Assembly (NCBI GenBank): GCA_016717005.1
Contig: JADJUF010000023.1
Span: forward strand, 77,414 to 141,413
Origin: Myxococcales bacterium
GTDB taxonomy: Bacteria > Myxococcota_A > Polyangia > Haliangiales > Haliangiaceae
Length of the DNA stretch: 64,000 bases
Direction of reading: 5' to 3'
Part shown: positions 52,309 through 64,000 of the stretch, piece by piece
How the letters are laid out: every line of letters begins with the position of its first letter
Position numbering within the stretch: position 1 is the stretch's first letter
The notes under the pieces: model-generated
Seen by the model: the letters and a program-made list of their open reading frames with translations, nothing else
What the model was told of the DNA's origin: nothing
Database searches by the model: none
Translations under genes and position numbers: made by a program

Positions 52309-54614
52309 GCCCGGGCCCCACCGCCGATCGGGCCGCGCACGCCGAGCGAGCCGATCGGGCCGGGGATGGTGACCGCGCCCGCGCTGACCGGCCGGATCGT
52401 GGCGACGGCCTCGAGCCGGGCCAGGAAGCCCTCGGCCCAGCCGGTCGAGGTCACGCCGGTGGCGATCCTCACCATCCGGGCGTGGCGGGCCCGGCGCTCG
52501 GCCAGCGGCATCTCGAGGGCGCGGTTGAGATCGGCCGCGACGCCGTCGACGTGGTAGGGGTTGGTCAAGAGCGCGGCGTCGAGCTCCTCGGCCGCGCCCG
52601 CGAACCGCGACAGCAGCAGCGCGCCGGGGTTGTCGAGCGGCTGCGCGGCCACGAACTCCTTGGCGACCAGGTTCATGCCGTCGCGCAGCGGCGTGACCAC
52701 GCCGACGTCGGCCATGCGGTACAGCTGCGCCAGCACCGTCGGCGCGTACGACCGGTACAGGTACCGGACCGGCATCCAGTCGGTGTCGCCGTACTCGCCG
52801 TTGATGCGGCCGACCAGCTCCTCGACCCGGCGGCGCAGCTCGGCGTACTCGGGCACCTCGGCCCGCGACGGCACCGACACCTGGACGAACGACACCTGCC
52901 GGCGCCAGCGCGGGTACAGCTCGAGCAGCCGCCGGAACGCCTCGAGGCGCTCGGGGATGCCCTTGGAGTAGTCGAGGCGGTCGACGCCGAGCAAGAGCTT
53001 GCGATCGCCGAGGAGATCGCGCAGGCCGAGGACGTCGGCCGACGGCACGTCGGTCCCGGTCGGCACGAACCCGGCCGGCTCGATCCCGATCGGGAACAGG
53101 CCGAGCTCGGTGACGTGGCCGTCGCGCACGAGCTGGTCGCCCTGCCGGCGCACGCCCTCGACGCCGTGGGGCGCCGCGCCGAGGAAGTTGTCGGCCCAGC
53201 GCGCGGTGTGGAACCCGATCAGGTCGTAGGCGGTCATCGCCTCGATGACCTGCGGGTGCCACGGCAGCGTCTCCCACACGTCGCGCGGCGGGAACGGCAC
53301 GTGCAAGAAGAACCCGATCGGGCCGGTGTGGCCGAGCCGACGCAAGGCCGCGCCGGCGAGGAGCAGGTGGTAGTCGTGGATCCAGATCGTGCCGGTCGGG
53401 CTGGTCAGGCGCGCGGCCATGCGCGCGTAGGCCTCGTTGGCGGTCACGTACGCGGTCCACTCGTCGTCGACGAACCGCACCCGCCCGGGGAAGCAGTGCA
53501 GGAGCGGCCACAGGCTCTGGTTGCAGAACCCGGCGTAGAAGTGCTCGCGCCAGCCGGGCGGGTAGTCGAAGGTCGCGATCGCGGGCGGCTGGCTGTCGTC
53601 GACCGACAGCTCGAGCCCGGGCGAGCGCTCGCTGCCGCTCCAGCCCAGCCAGACGCCCTCGGTGCGCGTCACGATCGGGGTCAGCGCCGAGACCAGGCCG
53701 CCGACCTGCTTGCCGCGCCCAGCGCCGAGCGCCGGGGTCCGGTTCGAGACGATCACCAGCGGGTGCGCGTCGACGGCCACGTCCGGGCGCGCCCAGGTGT
53801 GGACGGGCACCGCGCGCGGCGGCGCGGCGTCCGCGCGGGCGTCGGCGAGCCACTGCAGGAGCGCGCGGGTGTGCTCGACGCCAGCGACCCACCAGCCGGC
53901 GTGGCTGCGGCGCACCGGCTCGCCCACCAGCACCGCGGCGTCGCCCGGCGCCAGCGCGGCGAAGGTGTCCTCGTCGGTGACGTCGTCGCCCAAGGCGATC
54001 AAGCGCGTCTCGGGCGGGAGGTGCGCCCGGACCCAGGTGACCGCGGTGCCCTTGTGGGCCGCGCGGTGGCGGACCTCGAGCACGTCGGCCCCGTCGAGGC
54101 GCTCGAAGTCGGGCTGGGTCTCGAGCCACTCGTCGACGATCAGCTCGGCGGCGGCGATCAGCTCGGGCCGGCGCTCCTCGTCGACCCGGCGCCAGTGCAG
54201 CCCGACCGCGAGCGACTTCTGCTCGAACCGCGCGCCGGCCGTGCGGTCGGCCAGGAGCGCGAGCCGGCGCGCGAGGTCGCCGAGCTCGGCCGACTGGACC
54301 GGCGGCTGCCAGCCGTTGTCGGCGCACCGCCACGCGCCGTGCTCCGCGAACCACCACGCGGCCGGCACGCCGTCGCGCACGGCCTCGATCGCCTCGCGCT
54401 GACGACCCGACACGACCACCACGCGGATGCCGGTCTCGGCCAGCCGCCGGAGCAGACGCGCGCCGGCGTCATCGAGCGTGGCCTCTTCGACCGAGGGCGC
54501 GAACGGGATCAACGTGCCGTCGAGATCGACCAGCACCGCGAGTGAGGGTGCCCGCGCCAGCGCCGTCCAGTAGGTGTCGAAGGTGGCAGGCGTCGCCGCG
54601 GATGAGTCGGTCAT
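52305..54614 (-). CDS. otsBA: OtsB-OtsA fusion: trehalose-6-phosphate phosphatase plus synthase
   Basis: The 769-residue protein carries the HAD phosphatase first: VDLDGTLIPFAP (D30, D32), VVVVSGR near 67, AHKG (K188) and GDDVTDED at 209-216. The GT20 synthase follows from about 285: LVIVSNRTP, IWIHDYHLLL, GFFLHVPFPP, DLIGFHT, GVDRLDYSKGIPERL, TPLRDGMNLVAKEF. Together they turn UDP-glucose and glucose-6-phosphate into trehalose. In most fusions the synthase is N-terminal, so the domain order is reversed. It is divergent from the treS fusion. Confidence 0.95.
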   Translation of the reverse strand: MTDSSAATPATFDTYWTALARAPSLAVLVDLDGTLIPFAPSVEEATLDDAGARLLRRLAETGIRVVVVSGRQREAIEAVRDGVPAAWWFAEHGAWRCADNGWQPPVQSAELGDLARRLALLADRTAGARFEQKSLAVGLHWRRVDEERRPELIAAAELIVDEWLETQPDFERLDGADVLEVRHRAAHKGTAVTWVRAHLPPETRLIALGDDVTDEDTFAALAPGDAAVLVGEPVRRSHAGWWVAGVEHTRALLQWLADARADAAPPRAVPVHTWARPDVAVDAHPLVIVSNRTPALGAGRGKQVGGLVSALTPIVTRTEGVWLGWSGSERSPGLELSVDDSQPPAIATFDYPPGWREHFYAGFCNQSLWPLLHCFPGRVRFVDDEWTAYVTANEAYARMAARLTSPTGTIWIHDYHLLLAGAALRRLGHTGPIGFFLHVPFPPRDVWETLPWHPQVIEAMTAYDLIGFHTARWADNFLGAAPHGVEGVRRQGDQLVRDGHVTELGLFPIGIEPAGFVPTGTDVPSADVLGLRDLLGDRKLLLGVDRLDYSKGIPERLEAFRRLLELYPRWRRQVSFVQVSVPSRAEVPEYAELRRRVEELVGRINGEYGDTDWMPVRYLYRSYAPTVLAQLYRMADVGVVTPLRDGMNLVAKEFVAAQPLDNPGALLLSRFAGAAEELDAALLTNPYHVDGVAADLNRALEMPLAERRARHARMVRIATGVTSTGWAEGFLARLEAVATIRPVSAGAVTIPGPIGSLGVRGPIGGGARA

Positions 54615-54693
54615 GTGTCGCTCCAGATCGCGACTGGCGGCCCGACCAGCCCATGCACCTGCGACGGAGAATCACGTCGCACCCTTTGGAATC

Positions 54694-54707
54694 GTTTGAC
54701 GTCAAAC
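54694..54707. promoter_or_regulatory. Perfect 14-bp palindrome between otsBA and treS
   Basis: GTTTGACGTCAAAC is a perfect palindrome in the 299-base divergent gap, 80 bases upstream of otsBA and about 207 bases upstream of the treS start. The surrounding stretch is locally AT-richer. TTGACG could also be a -35 element, but no good -10 follows on either strand. It may bind a regulator of both trehalose genes. No other gene was seen in the gap. Confidence 0.5.
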
Positions 54708-54913
54708 CACTATCACGGGCGCCGCACCGTCGCAAGCGTGGTCAGCGCGCGTGGCCGCGTCCGTCGGTCGCGCCCGCGGCCGCGGCGATCGCGGCGCAAG
54801 TCGCTGATCGCACAGCCCCTCCGGACCGGCCGCGGCGCGTGCGCGGTCAGGGCGGGGCCCGGATGGGCGCGCGCGACGCCGAGCGAGCGCGCGTCAGCGG
54901 GTACGATGGGCCC

Positions 54914-58165
<3,252 letters not shown>

Positions 58166-58167
58166 TC

Positions 58168-58378
58168 CCAGGGGGCACCGGTGTCCAGCCGGTGCGCGTC
58201 GCGGGCGCGATCTCGTCGGCGCGTCCTCGTCGGGTCCGTCCGGTGTCCAGCCGGTGCGCGTCGCTGGCGCGATCTCGTCGGCGCGTCCTCGTCGGGTCCG
58301 TCCGGTGACCGGCCCGCCGCGCCGCGACCTCGCGCGCGAGGTCGTGCGGACCGAGATCGACCCCGGCGCGCCCGCCGG
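58168..58378. repeat. Dispersed element, copy 2, with internal duplication
   Basis: This intergenic sequence aligns with the copy at 23746-23905: shared blocks include CCCAGGG at the left, GCGATCTC, CGACCTCGCGC and GTGCGGA-x-CGAGATC at the right. Here a 62-base unit (GTGTCCAGCCGGTGCGCGTC and onwards) is duplicated in tandem at 58181 and 58243. It lies between the convergent treS and marR genes. Both copies can fold, so it may be a mobile palindromic element or an RNA structure. Confidence 0.7.
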
Positions 58379-58406
58379 AGCAGGCGGCGCGGCCCGGCGG
58401 CGCGCG

Positions 58407-58814
58407 TCAGTCGGCGCGCTCGAGCTCGTGCACCAGCGCCTGCAGGAGCCCGCGCGTCTCCTCGGCCGCGGACGACGACACCCGCGTCAGCGCGCGCCGC
58501 ACGGCCGCCTCGACGGTGCCCTTGCGCTCGCGGTCGATCCGGCGCCCGGCCGCGGTCAGCGCGAAGCGGGCGCGCCGCCGATCGCGCGGATCGACGTGGC
58601 GCGCCAGCATGCCGCGGCTCTCGAGCCGGGCCAGGATCCCGGTCAGCGTGCTGGCGTGCAGATCGAGGATGCGCGCGATCTCGCCGGCGGTGATCTCGGG
58701 GTGGCGGCCGACCACGCGCAGCACCAGCCGCTGCGGGCCGGTCACGCCGAGGGTCCGGCTCATGCGCTTCGACCGCACCTCGAGCGCGTGCACCAGCGCC
58801 CACAGCCCCTGCAT
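58407..58814 (-). CDS. MarR-family regulator
   Basis: The 135-residue protein has the MarR winged helix: TGPQRLVLRVVGRHPEITAGEIARILDLHASTLTGILARLESRGMLARHVDPRDRRRARFALTAAGRRI. Dimerisation helices flank it. MarR proteins are usually repressors that respond to small ligands. It is the last gene of a co-directional ClC-antiporter-marR set (gap 56 bases), so it may control ion or efflux genes. Ligand unknown. Confidence 0.92.
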   Translation of the reverse strand: MQGLWALVHALEVRSKRMSRTLGVTGPQRLVLRVVGRHPEITAGEIARILDLHASTLTGILARLESRGMLARHVDPRDRRRARFALTAAGRRIDRERKGTVEAAVRRALTRVSSSAAEETRGLLQALVHELERAD

Positions 58815-58870
58815 GAACCGCAGGGTCTCGCTGGCCCCGCTCCACGGCGGCCGTCAGTCTTCGTCTGCGC

Positions 58871-60748
<1,878 letters not shown>

Positions 60749-60788
60749 GCGCGAGCGGATGGTAGCAGGTGTCCGCCCGCGCCGCGCC

Positions 60789-62117
60789 TCAGCCGCTGCG
60801 CGCGGGATCGTCGGCGGCCGCGCCGCGGCGCCCATCGAGCGACAGCGGCCAGTCCTCGGGCGCGGCCAGCTCGGCGGTGTAGACCGAGTCGCGGCGGAGC
60901 CAGCGCGCGGTCGCGGTCGCGATCGCGGTGGCCAGCGCCAGCGGCAGGACGATCGCGTAGTCGCTCGATAGCTCGAACGCCATGACCGCGGCCATCAGCG
61001 GCGCGTGGGTCGTGGCGGCGGTGGCGGCGGCCATGCCGACCAGCGCGTAGCCGCCGGCCGGGGCCAGCGGGCCGGCGCCGAGGCGATCGAGCGCGGCCGC
61101 CACCAGCACGCCGGCGCCGCCGCCGATCAGCATGATCGGCGTGAACACCCCGCCGGGGCTGCCCGAGCTCACCGACGACGTGGTCGCGACCAGCTTGGCG
61201 ATCATCAAGAGCGCGACCATGCCGATCGCGAACCGCCCGTCGAGCAGCCCGGCCAGCGGCTCGTAGCCGTTGCCGGCGACCTCGGGCACGCCGACCACGA
61301 CCGCGCCGGCGCACAGGCCGCCGAGGCCGGCCCGCCACGGCAGCGGCACCCGCGCGAACGCCCGGGCGCCGAGGTGCAGCACGCGCACGAACGCGTGCCC
61401 GGCCAGGGCCGCGACCACGCCGACCAGCGCGAACGCCAGGAGCTCGGCCGGCGCCCCGAGCGTGAACGTGCGCTCGCCGTAGAGCGGCACCGCGCCGACG
61501 ACCGCGCGCGTGAGCACGGTGGCGATCACCGTCGCGATCACGATCGGCACGACCGCCTCGACCACGATCACGCCGATCACGATCTCGAGCACGAACAGCA
61601 CCGCGGCGAACGGCGTGTTGTACGCGGCGGTGAAGCCGGCCGCGCAGCCGCACGCGATCGCGATGCGCAGCCGATCGCCGGCGAGGCCGAGCCGCTCGCC
61701 GGTGACCTTGGCGACCGCGCCGCCGACCTGGATCAGCGGCCCCTCGCGGCCGATCGAGCCGCCGCTGGCGATCGCGCACCAGGTCGCGAGCGCGCGCCAC
61801 AGGGTCGAGCGCAGCGACAGCCGGACCCGGCCGAGGGCGACCGCCTCCATCACCGCGCCGACGCCGTGGCTGCCGCGGGTGGCGCGCTGGACCAGCAGGC
61901 CGGCGGTGAGACCGCCGGCCGCGGGCAGCACCAGCCGCAGCCACCACGGCGCGGCGATCATCGCCGCCACCAGCCCGTCGGCGCCGCTGGCGACGTGGAC
62001 CACCCGGAACAGCGCCGCCCGGAACGCGACGGCGAACCCGGCGGTCAGCACGGCGATCACCGCCACGGCGAGCGCGAAGCGGGCGGCACGCCCCGGCGCC
62101 GACGATGGCAGCGACAT
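60789..62117 (-). CDS. ClC-family chloride channel/transporter
   Basis: From ATG 62117 the 442-residue protein has the ClC signatures GSHGVG near 80, GREGPLIQVGG near 125 with the gating Glu, and GGVFTPIML near 315. The central Tyr is likely in SVYTAEL near 410. The inner proton-relay site of exchangers, FIIEE in E. coli, reads FVLEIV here, so the second Glu is Ile, as in channels. The gene ends 40 bases before the antiporter gene starts on the same strand, so they are probably one transcript. Confidence 0.92.
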   Translation of the reverse strand: MSLPSSAPGRAARFALAVAVIAVLTAGFAVAFRAALFRVVHVASGADGLVAAMIAAPWWLRLVLPAAGGLTAGLLVQRATRGSHGVGAVMEAVALGRVRLSLRSTLWRALATWCAIASGGSIGREGPLIQVGGAVAKVTGERLGLAGDRLRIAIACGCAAGFTAAYNTPFAAVLFVLEIVIGVIVVEAVVPIVIATVIATVLTRAVVGAVPLYGERTFTLGAPAELLAFALVGVVAALAGHAFVRVLHLGARAFARVPLPWRAGLGGLCAGAVVVGVPEVAGNGYEPLAGLLDGRFAIGMVALLMIAKLVATTSSVSSGSPGGVFTPIMLIGGGAGVLVAAALDRLGAGPLAPAGGYALVGMAAATAATTHAPLMAAVMAFELSSDYAIVLPLALATAIATATARWLRRDSVYTAELAAPEDWPLSLDGRRGAAADDPARSG

Positions 62118-62285
62118 CGCGGCCAGCGTACCGCGATCGCGGCCGGCGGCTCGGTCCCGCGCCCGCGATCGCCCGGCGCGGCGCTGGCGCGCGGCGGGGC
62201 GGCCGGCCGTCGGCCCGCGCCGCGGCCGGGGCGCCCGGCGGCGGATTCGACGCGCGCGGCCGGGGCGCTGCGTTACCGTGTCCCG

Positions 62286-63578
62286 ATGCGGTGGAACCTC
62301 GTGGCGAACGCGTGCGTGGTCGCGGTCGGGCTCGCGGCGTGCGGGGGCGATCGGGCGCCGCCCGGCGCCGACGCGGCCGGAGTGGACGCCCAGATCGAAC
62401 CGATCCCGGACGACGCGATCTGGCTCGACCCCGTCGCTGGCAAGCCGACCGGGACCGGCGCCGTCGACGATCCCTGGCCGGGCCTGGCGGCGTCGATCGA
62501 CGCCGGCCTGCTGGGGGCGTTGCCGGTGGGCGCGACCCTGGTCCTGCGCGGCGGCGCCCACGGCGACGTGTCGCTCGCGGGCGACAACCCCGAGATGATC
62601 ACGATCCGGGCCGCGCCGGGGGAGGTGCCCCAGCTCGAGCGCCTCGAGATCCGCGCGGGCCAGCGCTGGCGGCTGCGCGGGCTGACGATCAGCCCGTCGT
62701 TCGCGGCCGCGCCCTACACCGGCAACATCGTCACGCTCGGCGAGCGGGCCGCGTCGTCGGAGCTGATCCTCGAGGACAGCTTCGTCTACAGCGAGCTCGA
62801 CAGCAGCGGGTGGACGATCGCCGACTGGATGGCCGCGCCCAGCGGCGTGCTGCTCGGGCGCAACGGCCGCGACCTGACGCTGCGCAACACCCAGGTGACG
62901 AACACGCGGTTCGGCGTGGCGATCACCTCGTTCGACTCGCTGGTCGAGGGCAACGTCATCAACAACTTCTCCGCCGACGGCATCCGGGTCACCCGGGACG
63001 GGGCGACGGTCGCCCACAACGTCATCAAGAACGTCTACGTCAGCGACGCCGACGGCGACGCCAACCACGACGACGCGATCCAGTGCTTCCTGTTCAACGT
63101 CGGCACCGGCCTGGTCCGCGACGTCACGATCCGCGGCAACATCATCATCAACCGCGAGGACGACGCCCAGCCGTTCGCGGCGCCGGTCCAGGCCATCGGC
63201 TTCTTCGACGGGCCCCTCGTGAACTTCCTCGTCGAGGACAACGTGATCCTGGTGTCCCACTGGCACGGCGTGTCGCTCTACGACGCCCAGGGCTCGCAGA
63301 TCCTCGACAACGTCGCGTTCACGCGGTGGCCCGAGGCCCAGCCGCGGCCGTGGGTGATGCTCGGCGAGAAGCTCGGCATGGCCCACGGCAACACCGTGCG
63401 CGGCAACTACGCCCACAGCTTCGACTTCGCCGCCGACGCCACCGTCACCGCCGCCGACAACCTCCCGGTGACCCGGGCGATCCTCGACGCGCGGATGACG
63501 GCGCTGGCCGCGGAGATCGCGGCGCGCTTCGGCGCGGCGCACCCGGTCAGCGGGCAGCCGCGCGTCGTCGGCTGGTGA
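62286..63578 (+). CDS. Secreted beta-helix lipoprotein
   Basis: The 430-residue protein has a lipobox (VGLAACGGD). Strand repeats such as NIVTLGERAASSELILEDSFVYS, RDLTLRNTQVTNTRFGVAITSFDSLVEGNVINNFSADGIRVTRDGATVAHNVIKNV and VRDVTIRGNIIIN fit a right-handed parallel beta helix of the kind in polysaccharide lyases and C5-epimerases. ADGDANHDDAIQ is an acidic loop that might bind calcium. The N-terminal VLRGGAHGDVSL is typical of such helices. Substrate unknown. Confidence 0.82.
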   Translation: MRWNLVANACVVAVGLAACGGDRAPPGADAAGVDAQIEPIPDDAIWLDPVAGKPTGTGAVDDPWPGLAASIDAGLLGALPVGATLVLRGGAHGDVSLAGDNPEMITIRAAPGEVPQLERLEIRAGQRWRLRGLTISPSFAAAPYTGNIVTLGERAASSELILEDSFVYSELDSSGWTIADWMAAPSGVLLGRNGRDLTLRNTQVTNTRFGVAITSFDSLVEGNVINNFSADGIRVTRDGATVAHNVIKNVYVSDADGDANHDDAIQCFLFNVGTGLVRDVTIRGNIIINREDDAQPFAAPVQAIGFFDGPLVNFLVEDNVILVSHWHGVSLYDAQGSQILDNVAFTRWPEAQPRPWVMLGEKLGMAHGNTVRGNYAHSFDFAADATVTAADNLPVTRAILDARMTALAAEIAARFGAAHPVSGQPRVVGW

Positions 63579-63721
63579 CCGCGCGGCCGGTCCCGGCGGG
63601 CGCGGTCGTCGGCGTGCGGCCGCCGCGGCGCGGCGCGGGTGACGGGGGCGGCGCGGGCCCCGCGCCCGCGATCGCACGGCGCGGCGCTTGCCGCGGGCCG
63701 CGGCGCTTGCCACGGTGGCGC

Positions 63722-64000
63722 ATGCGCGAAGGTGTCCCGAGCCGCACCGCGGCGATGGTCGCGGCGGCCCGCACGCTCGGCGCGCTCTTGCCCGCGCGCG
63801 TCCAGCTGGCCGACGATCCCTACGGCCTCGGCTTCGTCGGCGGCGCGCTGCCGCGCGGGCCGGCCGCGGCCGCCGCGGCCTGGGCGGTGCGCCTGCCGGT
63901 GATCCGGCCGTGGGTGATGTACATGCAGGTGCGGACCCGGCTCCTCGACGACGTCGTCCGCGGGTTCGCGCGCGCCGGCGGTCGGCAGCTGGTGCTGCTC
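63722..64000 (+). CDS. SAM-dependent methyltransferase, 3' end outside the window
   Basis: The frame opens at ATG 63722 and is still open at the window edge, giving 93 residues. REGVPSRTAAMVAAARTLGALLPARVQLADDPYGLGFVGG and PWVMYMQVRTRLLDDVVRGFARAGGRQLVLL follow the leucine-carboxyl-methyltransferase-like family of small-molecule methyltransferases, in which the SAM loop GAGFD comes right after the visible end. The expected SAM motif is therefore just outside the window. Confidence 0.75.
   Translation, partial: MREGVPSRTAAMVAAARTLGALLPARVQLADDPYGLGFVGGALPRGPAAAAAAWAVRLPVIRPWVMYMQVRTRLLDDVVRGFARAGGRQLVLL

Overview
The window is very GC-rich DNA (by eye about 70-75 percent G+C, with G or C in almost every third codon position) packed with genes on both strands. 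I read it as a chromosomal segment of a Myxococcota bacterium, probably from the Haliangium/Kofleriaceae side. This is an inference. It rests on a metalloprotease with a MYXO-CTERM-type anchor, many lipoproteins whose mature N-termini are Asp/Ala/Pro linkers, EGF-like and collagen-like segments in secreted proteins, and the codon bias. I see no tRNA, rRNA, insertion sequence, prophage or CRISPR array.

Layout. (1) Bases 1-8.6 kb: a truncated ABC-2 permease, several lipoproteins (one with a PEGA domain, one with EGF-like and Kelch-like repeats), serB, a divergent HAM1-like protein and an acyl-CoA-dehydrogenase-fold protein. (2) 8.7-16.6 kb: an energy-transduction cluster of tonB, exbB, two exbD genes, a TonB-dependent receptor carrying an apparent one-base deletion, a beta-helix lipoprotein and an orphan response regulator with no phospho-acceptor Asp. 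(3) 16.7-33 kb: mixed genes including a serine hydrolase, the MYXO-CTERM metalloprotease, a 2OG-Fe(II) oxygenase, a diheme lipoprotein, a Uma2 nuclease-like protein, recA, a nitrilase-family amidase, a TIMP/NTR-like protein, an SRAP (HMCES/YedK) protein, a DUF3105 lipoprotein, a queuosine-precursor transporter, a sterol-desaturase-like protein, a methyltransferase and ppa. Minisatellites fill several intergenic gaps here. (4) 33-44 kb: a PhoX-like lipoprotein with a collagen-like stalk paired with a diheme cytochrome lipoprotein, a coupled DUF2252/porin-like/lamin-tail operon, a 7Fe ferredoxin, a GH114-like lipoprotein and a GNAT.

(5) 44.2-62.1 kb reads as an osmotic and ionic stress island, the most interesting part. 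It holds a tandem universal stress protein, an NhaR-type LysR regulator, and a divergent five-gene operon (Usp, KamA-family radical SAM enzyme, class I/II aminotransferase, second Usp, EctA-like acetyltransferase) in which every junction is a 4-base ATGA or GTGA overlap. It continues with an MscS channel coupled to a reversed-order OtsB-OtsA fusion, a divergent TreS-maltokinase fusion whose kinase motif is degenerate, and a set of ClC channel/transporter, Na+/H+ antiporter with TrkA-N domain, and MarR regulator. Together these would make compatible solutes (trehalose and possibly an acetylated beta-amino or diamino acid), release solutes on down-shock, and adjust Na+, H+ and Cl-. (6) The end holds a beta-helix lipoprotein and a truncated methyltransferase.

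Repeats are a second theme. Tandem arrays of 35, about 74, about 95, 82 and 62 bp lie in intergenic gaps, and three of them abut or include the 3' end of a gene. A roughly 160-bp partly palindromic element occurs twice, 34 kb apart.
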